Shown here: positions 12,401-22,447 of the stretch, piece by piece
Layout: the number at the start of each line of letters is the position of its first letter
How positions within the stretch are numbered: position 1 is the first letter of the stretch
Source of the DNA: Aradus depressus
Taxonomy: Eukaryota; Arthropoda; Insecta; Hemiptera; Aradidae
DNA: 64,000 nucleotides
Direction: 5' to 3'
NCBI GenBank assembly: GCA_963662175.1
Contig: OY759216.1
Span: forward strand, 36,163,087-36,227,086
The notes under the pieces: model-generated
What the model was told of the DNA's origin: nothing
The model's database searches: none
The model's input: only the letters and a program-made list of their open reading frames with translations
Made by a program: the position numbers and the translations under genes

Positions 12401-14088
12401 GGGTAGGTTTTTTTTCTTTTATCTAAGGCTAATGCAAGTTACAGTGGAACCGTGTCGGCCAACAATCCCACATAGATGCGTATCGTTCGTGAAATGCCTT
12501 TCAACCTCGTCAGAACACGATCCGACACGTTTAGTTCATAGTCTCATTTACGAAGTCCTAAAAAAATTGAAACAATCCATTAGTTCTTGATCAGACTTTT
12601 TGTGAAATCTAGAAGTCCACATCTTCAGAACCTCGCAGCGAGTTGCGGTAATACGGATATTACCAGCTTCTAGTCAATTGTAGGTGTAACTATCCCAAGC
12701 AAAATAACGAAGTCATTCTACACATGAACACAACCCAGAAACCGATGCACTTTTCTCTGCAACTTTCACATTTAGGCATAACCTGATTGTGGGCACTTCC
12801 CACAAATGATTTGACGGTAATTCCACGTCGAACCTGACATTTTCAGCTCCATCAAGGAATATTTTAATTAACTGACTTGCAATGAACCATTTTGAGTTGA
12901 ATTGTGTGCTTGGCTATTTTGCATATCACCTCCCCACAATCCATCCAGATTATTTGAGCCCCGCCTCTTTGTAAAAACCATAACGTTCGTTCTAAACATC
13001 CGAAGTGCCCTACAAAATATCAAACAAATCATTCGTTATTATTTCCTGTGCTCTTTTATACTACATATATTGTATTGGATAAAAATGTTTCACTAAACGG
13101 TATATTGGAACTTTGAATTCAAATAATCACGAAGTTCGCTGTAGTGTAGTGACTGTGAAGAGGACTGATTGCTGCGCATGTCCTGACCACCAGCCAACTC
13201 AAACTGTAATTCTAAGCCTTCTCTAGGATGCTTGGTTCACATTTTTCCTGTAATTTGAGTGGTCAACATGAACATTCACGGAGGGGACATATAATCGGCC
13301 AGAATTATGGTCGTGAAATTAACCTCAGGAAGAATTGTCAGAACTTTTCCAAGTGAGTTTACATTGGAAGGGGACCTCGAGGAGGGCTGTGCAGTGCCGC
13401 TACCTGGCGGACAGGTTTGGGCGCCCTACACTCTACAATTACAGGCCACTTTCTGACACGCTTTAACCTCCCCCCTTCCCGCCCCTCGCCCCCTCTCCCC
13501 CTTCCTCCCTGTATTTTTTGTTGTTTTATCTGGAGCGGCTCCAGGCACCGGGAAAATAATAGACCTCCTCTCATCCAGACGTTACTTGGGAAACCAAACC
13601 TTCACTCCTCCCTCTACTGTTCACTACTTACTGGCTAGACAATATGGACTACAAACAATGAAAATAATATTTATTTTCGTTAAATTATAACATGATAGCA
13701 AGCTACCACTTACAAATATATATAACAGATTCAATAAGGTTAATAATAAGCAATTGAAAATAGATATCAATCCTGTACCTGGTGGTGAAAAATCACCTCA
13801 GAATCAATGCCTAAGTCAGAACTCTTCTTTCATTTTCATTGTCAACTATTTCAATATATATAAATAAATTTTTTTTTTTTGTTGACAGGTAAAAGTAGTG
13901 GGGGAAGCAGCGACCTGTGCAATCAAGACACTTCGTCTTGTTGTAGCATGGCTAGCAGCGGCACTGCTCGAGACGTTGAAATAGACGTGGTCGGCGACGG
14001 AAGTCCACCGGCGACCTCGCTCGACCTCAGCAATCGACGGCCGAACCCTTTCAGCATCGACTTCCTCCTGTCTCGATCGGGGCCGTAG
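265..14088 (+). CDS. Unc4: Unc-4/UNCX-family homeobox transcription factor (5'-incomplete; three exons)
   Basis: Join of 265-443, 12138-12402 and 13889-14088; 213 codons are visible and the N-terminus lies upstream of the window. The homeodomain (R1 at 306; residues 1-46 in the first visible exon, 47-60 at 12138-12179) has the invariant helix-3 WFQNRR core with Gln50 and Asn51. It is followed by the Unc-4 signature [10 protein letters not shown], a basic charged helix, and a C-terminal eh1-like FSIDFLL motif near the stop. In the family (C. elegans UNC-4, Drosophila Unc4, vertebrate UNCX) this protein represses alternative neuronal fates in the nucleus, recruiting Groucho/UNC-37 through the eh1 motif; that role here is inferred. 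The phases fit exactly: GT-AG introns of phase 0 (444-12137) and phase 1 (12403-13888). The intron between homeodomain residues 46 and 47 is typical of paired-class genes. Family assignment is firm; orthology against insect duplicates (OdsH-like) is not resolved. Confidence 0.93.
603..949 (+). mobile_element. SINE family 1 (tRNA-derived), full length
   Basis: The tRNA-like head carries an A box TAGCTCAGTGG (614-624) and B box GGTTCGAAACC (658-668), as in RNA polymerase III promoters. A conserved body of about 270 bp and an AACCT-type tail follow. The element is flanked by a 12-bp direct repeat TAGAATAATATT (591-602 and 950-961), the mark of LINE-mediated insertion. Confidence 0.9.
964..1466 (+). 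repeat. Family X interspersed repeat
   Basis: Runs from the AGCTATCCGAAGTATAGGGG terminus through GTGTGTCTGTGAACA, TCGACACGAAATTT and GTAATGAATGTATCGAC to TATGTAAGTCAACC. Noncoding, in the same order as the many other X copies. Confidence 0.8.
1466..1960 (+). repeat. Family Y interspersed repeat
   Basis: TTGGCCATTTTCGCAATAA, GTGTGTGTATGTGATTG, ACCTAATCAAAAATCTTTTC, GGTCGTCCGGTTTTCGAGAT. Distinct body from family X. Confidence 0.7.
2700..2896 (+). repeat. Two direct units of a ~110-bp repeat with a 12-bp palindrome
   Basis: Units at about 2700-2781 and 2811-2892 share AAAAGGAACTCCTAATTGC and a segment centred on the perfect palindrome GTTCCATGGAAC. A third partial unit (CTACCTGCACCTAAAAAGGG) resumes at about 3099 on the far side of a SINE, so the SINE split the array. 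Confidence 0.75.
2897..3040 (+). mobile_element. SINE family 2 (tRNA-derived)
   Basis: Head with GGTGGCCGTGCGGGCTAG and a B-box-like GGGTTCAAATG near 2957, followed by a short body ending CTTGGATGTCGTAAATAA. Unrelated in sequence to SINE family 1. It interrupts the ~110-bp repeat. Confidence 0.65.
3299..3924. mobile_element. hAT-type MITE with perfect 8-bp target duplication
   Basis: 626 bp. Terminal inverted repeats CAGGGGCGTAGCCAGG and CCTGGCTACGCCCCTG; flanking 8-bp duplication CGAATAGC at 3291-3298 and 3925-3932. The CAGGG start and 8-bp duplication fit the hAT superfamily. No transposase frame. A second inverted repeat (about 3480-3529 against 3576-3626) rich in GCAGCAGC forms an internal hairpin. 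Confidence 0.92.
4996..5245. mobile_element. Foldback element (AACCGGTT family F)
   Basis: Left arm: AATAAAAGACGTTG, then a segment with CCAGAACCGGTTTTC and GTACATCCCACCC. Right arm returns the same in inverse, ending CGTCTTTTATT. Loop around 5130. Four more copies lie in the window. Confidence 0.75.
5280..5421 (-). mobile_element. SINE family 2 copy
   Basis: On the minus strand: GGTGGCCGGGTGGACTAAAG head, B box GGATTCGAATCC, then TTTTATTTAATAGATAAAAC body. Same order as the copies at 2.9 and 22.3 kb. Confidence 0.7.
9628..9945 (-). mobile_element. SINE family 1, old copy
   Basis: Reverse-orientation body from CTCATGCCCGGGC; the B box region (GGGTTTCGAATCC) is recognisable near 9879. The head is diverged and no target duplication is seen. 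Confidence 0.8.
10195..10633 (+). repeat. Family X, rearranged copy
   Basis: Begins with the GGGAAGTTATATAATCGG end, then switches to an inverted opposite end (AATCACCGGCAGTACTTCCCC) before resuming the + body. Confidence 0.7.
10650..10853. repeat. Near-perfect 204-bp inverted repeat (hairpin) in the Unc4 intron
   Basis: Left arm opens TTGGTTTTTTCAGGCATTTC, right arm closes GAAATGCCGGAAAAAACCAA. Each arm is about 95 bp with only scattered mismatches, and the loop is about 10 bp around GTGAAAGTTC. Both strands yield mirrored short frames, which are artefacts of the symmetry. It may be a foldback MITE or a source of hairpin RNA. Confidence 0.85.
11605..11857 (-). mobile_element. SINE family 1, truncated copy
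   Basis: Lacks the 3' tail and about 60 bp of body; ends in a diverged tRNA head (GATACCGGAGCCCTC). Lies 280 bp before an Unc4 exon. Confidence 0.8.
12138..12402 (+). CDS. Unc4: Unc4 exon with homeodomain helix 3 and the Unc-4 conserved domain
   Basis: A polypyrimidine tract and AG at 12136-12137 precede the Val47 codon. The exon gives [14 protein letters not shown], then the GPGRPAHN segment, a CSGEP motif, and a long Lys/Arg/Glu-rich stretch with a predicted helical pattern ([17 protein letters not shown], then [15 protein letters not shown]). The last part is of the type seen in arthropod Unc-4 proteins rather than vertebrate UNCX. The donor GTAGGT at 12403 leaves one base of a Gly codon, completed by the next exon. 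Confidence 0.93.
12403..13888 (+). other. Unc4 phase-1 intron
   Basis: 1,486 bp, GTAGGT...ACAG. Contains a pyrimidine-rich C/T stretch at 13465-13520 and no recognised element. Confidence 0.85.
13889..14088 (+). CDS. Unc4: Unc4 terminal coding exon with eh1-like repressor motif
   Basis: The acceptor TTGACAG ends at 13888 after a long T-run. The exon enters in codon position 2, matching the preceding donor. It encodes a Ser/Gly/Cys-rich low-complexity stretch ([21 protein letters not shown]), then [22 protein letters not shown] and a TAG at 14086-14088. FSIDFLL fits the eh1 (Groucho-binding) pattern. GC content rises sharply compared with the flanking AT-rich DNA, as expected of a coding exon. 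Confidence 0.88.
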
Positions 14089-14840
14089 AACGATCGCATC
14101 AACCGCCCGTCCTTACTGGACGAAACGATGGTTCTCACGATTGGACAGAGATGTACAAAAGGACTAATTTGGCATCCTGAAGAGATACGTACGCTTACTC
14201 CCACAGTTCTTTTTTTCTTGTTCAACGTTTCTTTTTGTTTTAATAAAACTATTAAAAAAATAGTAGATTTCGTTTAAAACAAACATGTGCATGTTTCTAC
14301 AAGGTGCCAAATATTTTTCTTCATTTTTAATGTCTATCAAAGAAAGTGAATAAGACTTAAAGATACAAGAAGTACAAGAGAAAAAGTACGGAGTTCTACG
14401 GTATGAGGTTATAAGCAGGATCTGGTATATCCTAAGAAGAACTTTAAGAGGATCGAAGATTTCCTAAAGACAACATTAGGAAGATCGGAGATGTCATATG
14501 GACAACATAAAAGAGGATCTAAGTCACCATAAGAACAACATCGATTCTTCGCTGTCATAAGGATAAAGGAGGATCTAAGTCACAAAAAAAAAAACAGCAT
14601 GAATTGGTTCTACGATGTCATAAAAACAACATTGAGGAGGATCTAAGTCACCATAAGAATAACATGAATAGGTTCTACGATGTTGGGAGGATCTCACGAG
14701 AAGACCATAAGGAGATTCCAATAAATATTTAAAGACAATTAGAGGTGCTCCAGATAAGAAGACATAATTACAACACATAAAGATATGCGTCATCTTGACT
14801 GAAAATGAAGCATTGGGGAAACATTTTGGAAATAAACATT
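14089..14840 (+). other. Probable Unc4 3' UTR with AATAAA signals
   Basis: Downstream of the stop, AATAAA signals occur at 14242-14247 and 14831-14836. Either could end the transcript; the sequence cannot decide. No other gene features are seen here except the tandem units listed separately. Confidence 0.5.
14500..14712 (+). repeat. Imperfect tandem units in the Unc4 3' flank
   Basis: The motif GAGGATCTAAGTCAC recurs at about 14513, 14569 and 14637 (spacing 56 and 68 bp), each followed by CATAAGAA(C/T)AACAT or a variant; a degenerate fourth unit starts near 14688. Looser related units occur upstream from about 14440. Copies differ by an A-run insertion at 14583-14594. Confidence 0.65.
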
Positions 14841-16060
14841 GTCATTTTCAGATATTTATTTATTTTTTGGAAGGGGAGCCTGGAAATTTTCATATATTTA
14901 GAAATGAATAAACAGTTGTAAGCTGTAAGAGCAGAAAAAAAATTTTGAAAAATTTCACTTCATGAAATTTCCATTTGTCATTAATAACAATTCACCACTT
15001 CAGTCACCACTCAACAATCACCCAAACACATAATACAATGGTGCTTGGTAATGATAGATTTTTTACAAACCATTTTTAACATTTTTAAATTTTAATAAAA
15101 AAATAAAATCAACATGAATGATACTATATAGTAGAGTACCTTTTATTACCAATTTAGTATCATTATAACGACGGAGGCACTTTGAATTTCATACCAGCAA
15201 AATGCAGCGACTAATCCCATTCCTCATTAATTTTTTTAATTTTAATCCGAAAAACAATTCTCATTCATTTTTATTAATCTCAAACTGAAATTCAACGATC
15301 TCTCGCTTTATGTGTAATTATTCCTTTTATGTGTAAGGAATTTCCAGGATTTAAAAAATATATATAGTATATATTCTTTATGTATGTACAGACTTTTACA
15401 TATCATTCATTGTTTCTAATAAGAAATATAGAAAATAAAATTGTGTATTTATATTTAATAATTACATAAAAAGAAAATTGTTAATTTAACACTAAATGAA
15501 CATTGTGTACATTTTTAAATTGTTAATTGTTATTTAAACGTAGATCATAGAATTAACTGTAATTAACTATTAAAAAATATATTATTTTGTAAATTAGCTC
15601 CTTGTCCCTCTTAAACCCAGTCTGACACTGTACATTATTATTTATTTTTTTCATTATTTTTTTGATTTAAGAGGTTTAACATGAAAGCTTGTACTCTGCG
15701 TAGTATAAATGTATAAATATATTACATAACTATTTGCATATATTATAAAATTCATAAATATTTGGAAAAAGTTGTATTATAACTAGAGAGGAATTATCTA
15801 AAGTTTAAATAAAATACTTTAGATAAGTGATATTACCCTCCCTGTTAGATATCACAATTTAGAAAATATATTTAAAATAGTTGAGCCAATAAAATTATTT
15901 TTGAAGAATATTATTCGCCATTCGAAATTATTACTCTTTGTGTTACAATTTTTTTGTTTATTCGGATACATGTAACAGAAAGTTTTATTCCTCACCTTCT
16001 CAGGATAACATGGTCAAAGCCTGCAGTTTCTAACCTTATAAACTTAAGGAAACTCAAATA
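14841..16060. other. AT-rich intergenic stretch
   Basis: Long A/T-rich tracts with no frame above background, tRNA signal or recognised repeat. The first few hundred bases could still belong to the Unc4 3' UTR. Confidence 0.5.
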
Positions 16061-16146
16061 AAATTACTTTTTGTCTAACAACGAAAGTATTATTATTTTT
16101 TTTTCTTCCGAAAGTTTTTTTAAAAAACAATTACTATTATATGTGA

Positions 16147-16310
16147 TATTAAGATGATGTGGGACGAGATTTTTCATGGAAATAAAAGATAGTTGTCCGT
16201 TAACCTCTACGCTGTGTGGGTGGGATGTGCCACTGGTGATGACGCTGTTGTGTCGAAAACCGGTTCTGGACAACAATAGAACAGTGTGAAGATGTCTTTT
16301 ATTTCTATGA
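16147..16310. mobile_element. Foldback element, family F
   Basis: GAAATAAAAGATAG on the left, GAAAACCGGTTCTGG near 16253, and GTCTTTTATTTC on the right. Confidence 0.7.
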
Positions 16311-16329
16311 CAATTACTATTAGTTAGTT

Positions 16330-16555
16330 ATTATGACTCATGACCGGGCTTTAACTACGAGGTCATATTGCCTACTACCAGGTCTTTAAACGAGTACCTG
16401 ACATCAGGCTCAGAATCGCCATGTAACGTCCCCTACAAAGCACAACCTGCTCAAGGATTTTCTATTTTACAGATAAAAAATAACCTAAGGACCTAGCTTG
16501 GTTCGAACCCACAATCTTGAGCCCAGTAGCCACTCCCTACCTCCGTGCTATCACC
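16330..16555 (-). mobile_element. SINE family 1, internally deleted copy
   Basis: Starts TATGACTCATGACCGGG; about 110 bp of the body is missing. Head and B box are degenerate. Confidence 0.75.
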
Positions 16556-17115
16556 ACATATTATGATTATTATTAAAAAAAAAATGAATATAACAATTTT
16601 TATTGTCTCAACTATAATTTTGTGCAACTACAGGGGTGTGTAGTTTTCACTCATTAGGTTAATGGTTGTAAAGCTAAAGTGACCTATCTAGTAGTGGATT
16701 TTTTTGAACTACTGTTTAACAAAAGCTTTATTATAATTTTTTATATTTATTTCTTATAAAAATTTAAAGTTCCTTTTCTTTTATTTTAGCTTTTCGTTTG
16801 TTACTAGCATTATTTGTTGAAATGATGCGTTCCATCAGTATTCCTAGCTATATATATTATTTTTATTTTTTATGTATAGATTTTTGTATACTAATTATTA
16901 TTTGTTGGTTTGTATACCTTAGGTATACATTTTGTATGATTTATGACTTATAATTTCTTTAAATGTATATCTAAATTTTTTCATGAAAAAGAAATGGAAA
17001 GTAAATAAAAACTTTGTATAGCTCATTTGTGTATAAAAAATAATTAACAAATTCTGTATACAATATACATATATTTATTCCCAGCTTTTCAGTTTTATTT
17101 AATCCATTATCACAA

Positions 17116-18165
17116 TCAGAAGTAAATACCGGGTTGCAATTTCATTTCCAAACGAATATTTACAACTGTATAAAGAATGTATTCAACAAACAAATTTGCC
17201 GAAAGAGAGAAAATAGCAGAAAAGCTTAAAGCGTTGTTTAGGAAGTGTAGGAAAATGAAGGGATCATAACCAGGAGCTTTCTTTTTGGGGAGGTGTTGAA
17301 TAATAGATGTTACCTCTAAAGGATGACAGGATTTAGGAAAGGGTGAATGAGGAAGAGTGATGTCTAGCACGTTATCGATACTGGAAGTGTGTTGGCGTTT
17401 TCCTTCCTCAGCCTTGCCCCGGAGCCGTCGTCACGGCGAAGAGGATATGAAGAATTTGTAAGGTATAATAGTCTTTCAGTTGGTGTTCAAAGAGTAGTTT
17501 TATTTTCTTCCATTGTCTTAGTATAATGTTCGTATTTATCGTTCGTATTCGTATAGTTTGCTTATGGTGTAATTCTTCCCTGAGTTTGGCAGTCTATCTA
17601 TTAAAGTTTCGTTTTGTTATGAAGTCAGTTGTCACATCAATGAAGTCTTTTCCCAGTTATTAAATTCCTGAAGGTGGCAAGATTTTGTTTAATCATGGCA
17701 GGCTTGCTAGGCTGTTCTTCTACTATCTTCAATTGATTGATAGTAAGTATGTGGCAAATCAACTGTTGTACTACTTGGTCAATATCGTATTTTGTTTTAA
17801 GTCTGTTCTTATTTCTCTCTCAAGAAAGTATTAAAATTTTGTCTAATCGGCAGGTTCGGTAATAAGGCTGTGTTTAGGAAGGAAATTGAAAGGATTGACG
17901 TCGAAAACGAGCATGACGGGACCCTGGTCGTAGGATAGGTCATGAAGGTAATAAACATCAAAGTGAATGGCCGTTGAAGGTGACAAATATGTCGAGGATA
18001 TCGGGGAGTATGGCACGGGATGTTAGCCAAACGTTAGGAGGGGATATACATGAGAGAATATGAAAGAATGGTGTTGAGAAGGCAGTGCCAATTAGATTGC
18101 CCCACTGCTGGTCGCCATTTACAAGGAAGACAGGACTCAAGGCCTGAAAGAGTTTGTAAAATCTG
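17116..18165 (-). mobile_element. Jockey-type non-LTR retrotransposon fragment (endonuclease and RT start, decayed)
   Basis: Read on the minus strand. 18165-17950 gives an endonuclease-like segment (GDQQWGN, SPPNVWLTSRAILPD, LDIFVTFN). After a frameshift it continues with HDLSYDQGPVMLVFDVNPF, the position of the SDH-type motif, here Tyr-Asp-Gln. 17370-17240 gives the fingers of a reverse transcriptase (IIQHLPKKKAPGYDP). Several stops and at least two frameshifts show it is dead; both ends are missing. Confidence 0.75.
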
Positions 18166-18462
18166 TTTGTGAACAAGATAACTCCCAATAGAATCAATAT
18201 ACCGACACGAAATTTTATATTTATTTCCAGAATCTCATAAGGACGACACCTATCAATTTTCCGCGATATTGGTCGAAGGGAAGGTGTAAATCAGAGGAGG
18301 GTGGTTTGACTCAAACTAATAACGTAATGAATATATCGACACAGAATTTAGTATGATGTATGATTTCCTAGCCCCATAAGTCAATTATTTATGTTTAGCC
18401 AATATGATCGATTGGTTTTGGAGGGGTAGCGAAATCTTAATTATTTCGTTATTAAGTGACAA
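18160..18462 (+). repeat. Family X
   Basis: TGTGAACAAGATAACTCCC, then CCGACACGAAATTTTATA and GATCGATTGGTTTTGGAGG. Adjoins the LINE fragment at 17.1-18.2 kb. Confidence 0.7.
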
Positions 18463-18984
18463 TTGCAATTGTCAATGATATCATTGATGGGACTCATTGA
18501 TCGTCTAGGAGGCAATTGACGCGATTGATATAAATTTTGATTGAAGGTCATTGATAAGAGCAATTGATGGCAGCGATTGATAGTGTAACTAGCAAATTGA
18601 CAATCGTTCCGTCAGTTGTTCGCCAGACAGCAAAGATGAGTGTCGTTTCTGATGAGGTGGTTTCGTTCGAAGAAAGAGACTTTGTTTTGCTATTAATATC
18701 TGAGAAAATTTTTGTAATCCTCGGGTTCAGTATCTCGAAGGATACGTAATCCATTTTCGTGGTAAAACGGCTTCTCCAGTTTATACCAATGTTCTATTCT
18801 TTGGACCAATGTCTCTTTCTCTTTTCTTTCTTCCGAGTGCAGAGGGCTAGAGTTAATGCAAGAAATCCCATATCTGTGTTCGAGATATTAAATTAAAATA
18901 TCAGCGAGAACACTACGTCAAAACAGAACAATTGAAGGTGAACACAGTTTCAATTGATCGTCTCTGGGGCACTTAAGCTCATTG

Positions 18985-19450
18985 CCAGTTATTCACCTAT
19001 AAATTTTTTTTTTTTTCGTTTTTGGAATCAGGGGGTCAGAAAACTCGAATTTCTGACCAATTACATAACTTCTCCTATATTGCTAAGAGGGCGCAGTAGC
19101 TCAGTGGTATGCGTACTTGGCTTCTGAGCTCAAGAACTTGGGTTCGAAACCCGACCGAGGCCCTTAGTTTATTGTATCTGGGAGGCAAAATAAACTTAAG
19201 CACGCCGTCCTTCGGATGGGACGTTAAGCGATGGTCCCGAGCCTGTACGATGTCAGGTACTCGATAAAGACCCCTGCCCTAGGTGAATAAAAATTTAGGG
19301 TAGGCAAAATTCAGGACTCCCACAGTTGAGTCGGGCTCATGTCCACCAGAGTGACGAAAGAGCGCTCTGGTAGTAGGCGATATGACCTCGCAGTTAAAGC
19401 CCGGGCATGCGTCATAAAACCTAACCTAACCTATATTGCTAGGGAGTAAA
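18985..19450 (-). repeat. Family X terminus split by SINE
   Basis: Ends TTCTGACCAATTACATAACT...CCTATATTGCTA, resuming after the SINE as GGGAGTAAA. Confidence 0.75.
19086..19429 (+). mobile_element. SINE family 1, full length, nested in a family X repeat
   Basis: Intact A and B boxes and an (AACCT)n tail. A 12-bp target duplication CCTATATTGCTA (19074-19085 and 19430-19441) lies inside a family X terminus, so this SINE is younger than that X copy. Confidence 0.9.
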
Positions 19451-20699
19451 ATAGTACGGTGCGGGAAGTAAGGCCGTTCTACTGAGGGACCCTCCTGAAT
19501 GAGACGTCAGCCCCAGAGGAAGGTACAAATTAGTGACTATCATTAGAGGTCTGGAGGCCATGATTGAAACATCTTCCTCAGATATATAATAGACCTGGGA
19601 CCTGGGTGACAGTGGCTCCCCTAATTACATACCTTAGTATCCAAAAAAACAAAAAAAAAACAGACCCCAAAAAAAGTATTTTTAATATTTCATTACTCCC
19701 CGAAGGCAGGTACATGGAGTCTATTTCGTGTCTATTTTTTTTGTTAGTTCCTTCCCAGAGGGCCCTTGCCCCAACACTTATAATTATGGATTTGGAACTC
19801 TCCACTTAAATTCAATCCCATTCTATAATAGCAGGTCTTCATCTTGAGGAAATTAAATAATTTTCAATAATAATTTAAATCACTTCTTTTTTAGGAGGTT
19901 CTTCTTCTTCGTTCGTGGCTGAATCTCTTCGCGTTGTTAATTAATCACTTCAAAACTTGAATTCTCATCTTCATTCCTTCACTTTGGATTGATTTACTTA
20001 ATCAAAATAAATTGGGGTTAATTAGATTTCAAGAAATACAGGTGGTAGCGAGAATTAAAACTAGTGAGAATATTTTATAGTAAGACAAGAAATGGATGCA
20101 AATTCATCACTTTTTTGGAATTCTGAGACCATAACAGGATTTTCTTAAACAAAACACGTTTTTTGCAGTCTCCCTTCCCCCTCTCAAAATCATTTTATAG
20201 TGGCGTTAGTATATGAAAATAACGTATTAGCCTCAGCGGTTTGCTGTGGTTCATTCGTAATTCTGAAAGGGACTTTCATATAACTGCTGATGGTGTCTTA
20301 CAAGAAAGTCCTGTATCAGATTATTCACCATTATTGTCAGCATCTGTAAATTGAATGTACAACTTACGGTTAGTGTAATGAATGCTGTAAGTATTGATAA
20401 TTGCCGGGTACGTATTAAAAAACACACATGATTGGAGGAAACACAATGAACATTTTTAAATTGTGGATATTGACTTATGAGGCGATCCGGAAATGGAATG
20501 AACCGATTTCATTTGTCATCATAGGTAGGTACGGGAGCTCACTGCATTTTGTACCAACCAGATGTTATTGTAAAAATCGACGTTGTAAGTTATATTTATT
20601 GAAACTGCTAATTACACATTTAGTTTAGTCGATATCGTTGCATATGATCCATTTCTGGCAGAGCGTCATTATAACATGGCTTCTTCCCGTTGATTATTG

Positions 20700-21318
20700 T
20701 GCAGTCGAGTTCCGCACTTACCTGCACTACCAAAAAATAAAGCTGCTAACGCGGCCCATGACCTGACTGAGATTTGCAGAACCCCACTGACCCCCAACGA
20801 AGTTAAACGCCCCCTACTCCTAACAATAAAAAGACATTGGGAGCAAATGTAGGAGGAGGTGAACCCGAACAAACTTAAAGAAATCAAGAAATCGGTATCG
20901 CCTTGGAGGAAGTGGCCATCGCCCGGCTGAGAATCGGGCACACGCGGCTCACCCACGTTTACCTGATCGCAAGAGAACAGCCCCCCAGGTGCAATCATTG
21001 CCACCTCTCTCTGAGTGTATACCACATATTCTCGGAGTGCCCCTTTTATGAAGACTTTCTCAGAAAAATGATGTTCCGAGGAGCTTGGAGGAGGCGCTGG
21101 GGAACAACCCCTCCATCCTGGATAGTCATTAATTTCTTAAAAGAAACTGGGCTATACCAAAATATGTGAGCTCTCCTGTCTGCTATCATTTGCCTTTTTT
21201 AGGTCGCTCCGCATAAAGAGTTCGCTGGCATAGTTAGGGTAAGGAACGTAACAAGATAGGGCGATAATAACCGAAGCAGTTGTTCGCCCAAAATGAACCA
21301 ACCAACCAACAACCAAAA
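20700..21318 (+). mobile_element. Non-LTR retrotransposon 3' end (copy A, decayed)
   Basis: The RNase H tail (KNKAANAAHDL) is followed, after a stop and a frameshift, by 20903-21169 with RLRIGHTRLTHVYL and a C-x2-C-x7-H-x4-C knuckle, a typical C-terminus of RNase-H-bearing LINEs. The 3' end runs into CCAACCAACCAACAACC at about 21298. Diverged from the 22.7-kb copy. Confidence 0.8.
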
Positions 21319-22206
21319 AATTTTTAATAGTCATTTCCTAACACCTATCCGCCATATTGCAGCCGCCATCTTTAATTTTTCGCAATTAACACCGGAAGCA
21401 TATATTGTCATTGGAGTTGTGACTAAATTTCAAGTCAATAGGTTAATTGGAAAGGTGTTAAAATCGACGCAAGATTTATTGCAGACACACATACAGACAA
21501 CAAAGCAAGCTAAATTGTAGCTTGTAATAACACTACAGATTGTATTTTATTAGAAGTATCAACGTACAATTTATTACAATTAAAAATGTTCCAACAAAAT
21601 GGTCTTGATGGACTAAATGACCGCCACATGTAATTCATGGGAACCATTTCTCTTCTGGTTTTTGGTCTAGCGATAATAATTATAGTGTTATGAGTTTAAG
21701 TATATGTATGTCCACAAGATGGCGTTAGAACGATTTATCTTCCGTAATAAGGAGGCATGAATATTTTTAATGTGTGAATAATATAAAACGGTATAATTTA
21801 TCAACTGAAAACATAGTTTACAGAGGAAAAGCAGAAGAAATTAATTAAAAATTACGCATTAACATGAAAATTAAGTAATTTTTTTCGGTTAGGATTAAAT
21901 ACTTTAATTACGCAAATCTTTAATCATGATTTTATATGATAACAGCATATTGGGAGAGGCTACTATCGATCCAGTAGAATATGGGGAAGAAGTATTCTGT
22001 GCATAAAGAGATGAATTCCATTGACAGATAGATAATCTAGCAGTGCCAACAGATCTGTGAGTTTTTCGAGAGTAGTAAATATAAATGATGTGACCGAGAG
22101 GGGGGCTTGGAAATTTTTATAGTTAACTTTTATTATCTAAGGACTGTTAGAGGGGAGGTGTCGCAGATTTTTATATTTTCACAACAGAGGCGGGGCTACA
22201 TTATTG

Positions 22207-22345
22207 GGGTTATTTACAAACATCCATGGCCTCGGGAGAGAAGTTTTAACTATGAAATAAAACTACCCCGGACGGGATTAGAACCCGCGCCCCTAGTGCT
22301 CCTATGCAACAAAAACCTACGCAACCACCACGGCCCCTAAAAATG
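22207..22345 (-). mobile_element. SINE family 2 copy
   Basis: On the minus strand: GGGGCCGTGGTGGTTGCG head, B-box-like GGGTTCTAATCCC, then the TTTTATTTCATAG body and ATGGATGTTTGTAAATAA end. The head could be read as a decayed tRNA, but no full cloverleaf is apparent. Confidence 0.7.
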
Positions 22346-22447
22346 TTTTTTTTTTTTTTTAATTCACAACCGATATGTACTTTCTGCATCATGAAGCTAC
22401 AACATTAATCACAAATGCATCGCATAAATTTTAGCAATGTAAATTGA

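Noticed and set aside
12404..12590. Unc4 frame read through beyond 12402
   Set aside because: A donor at 12403 fits the phase of the next exon exactly; the read-through lacks conserved residues.
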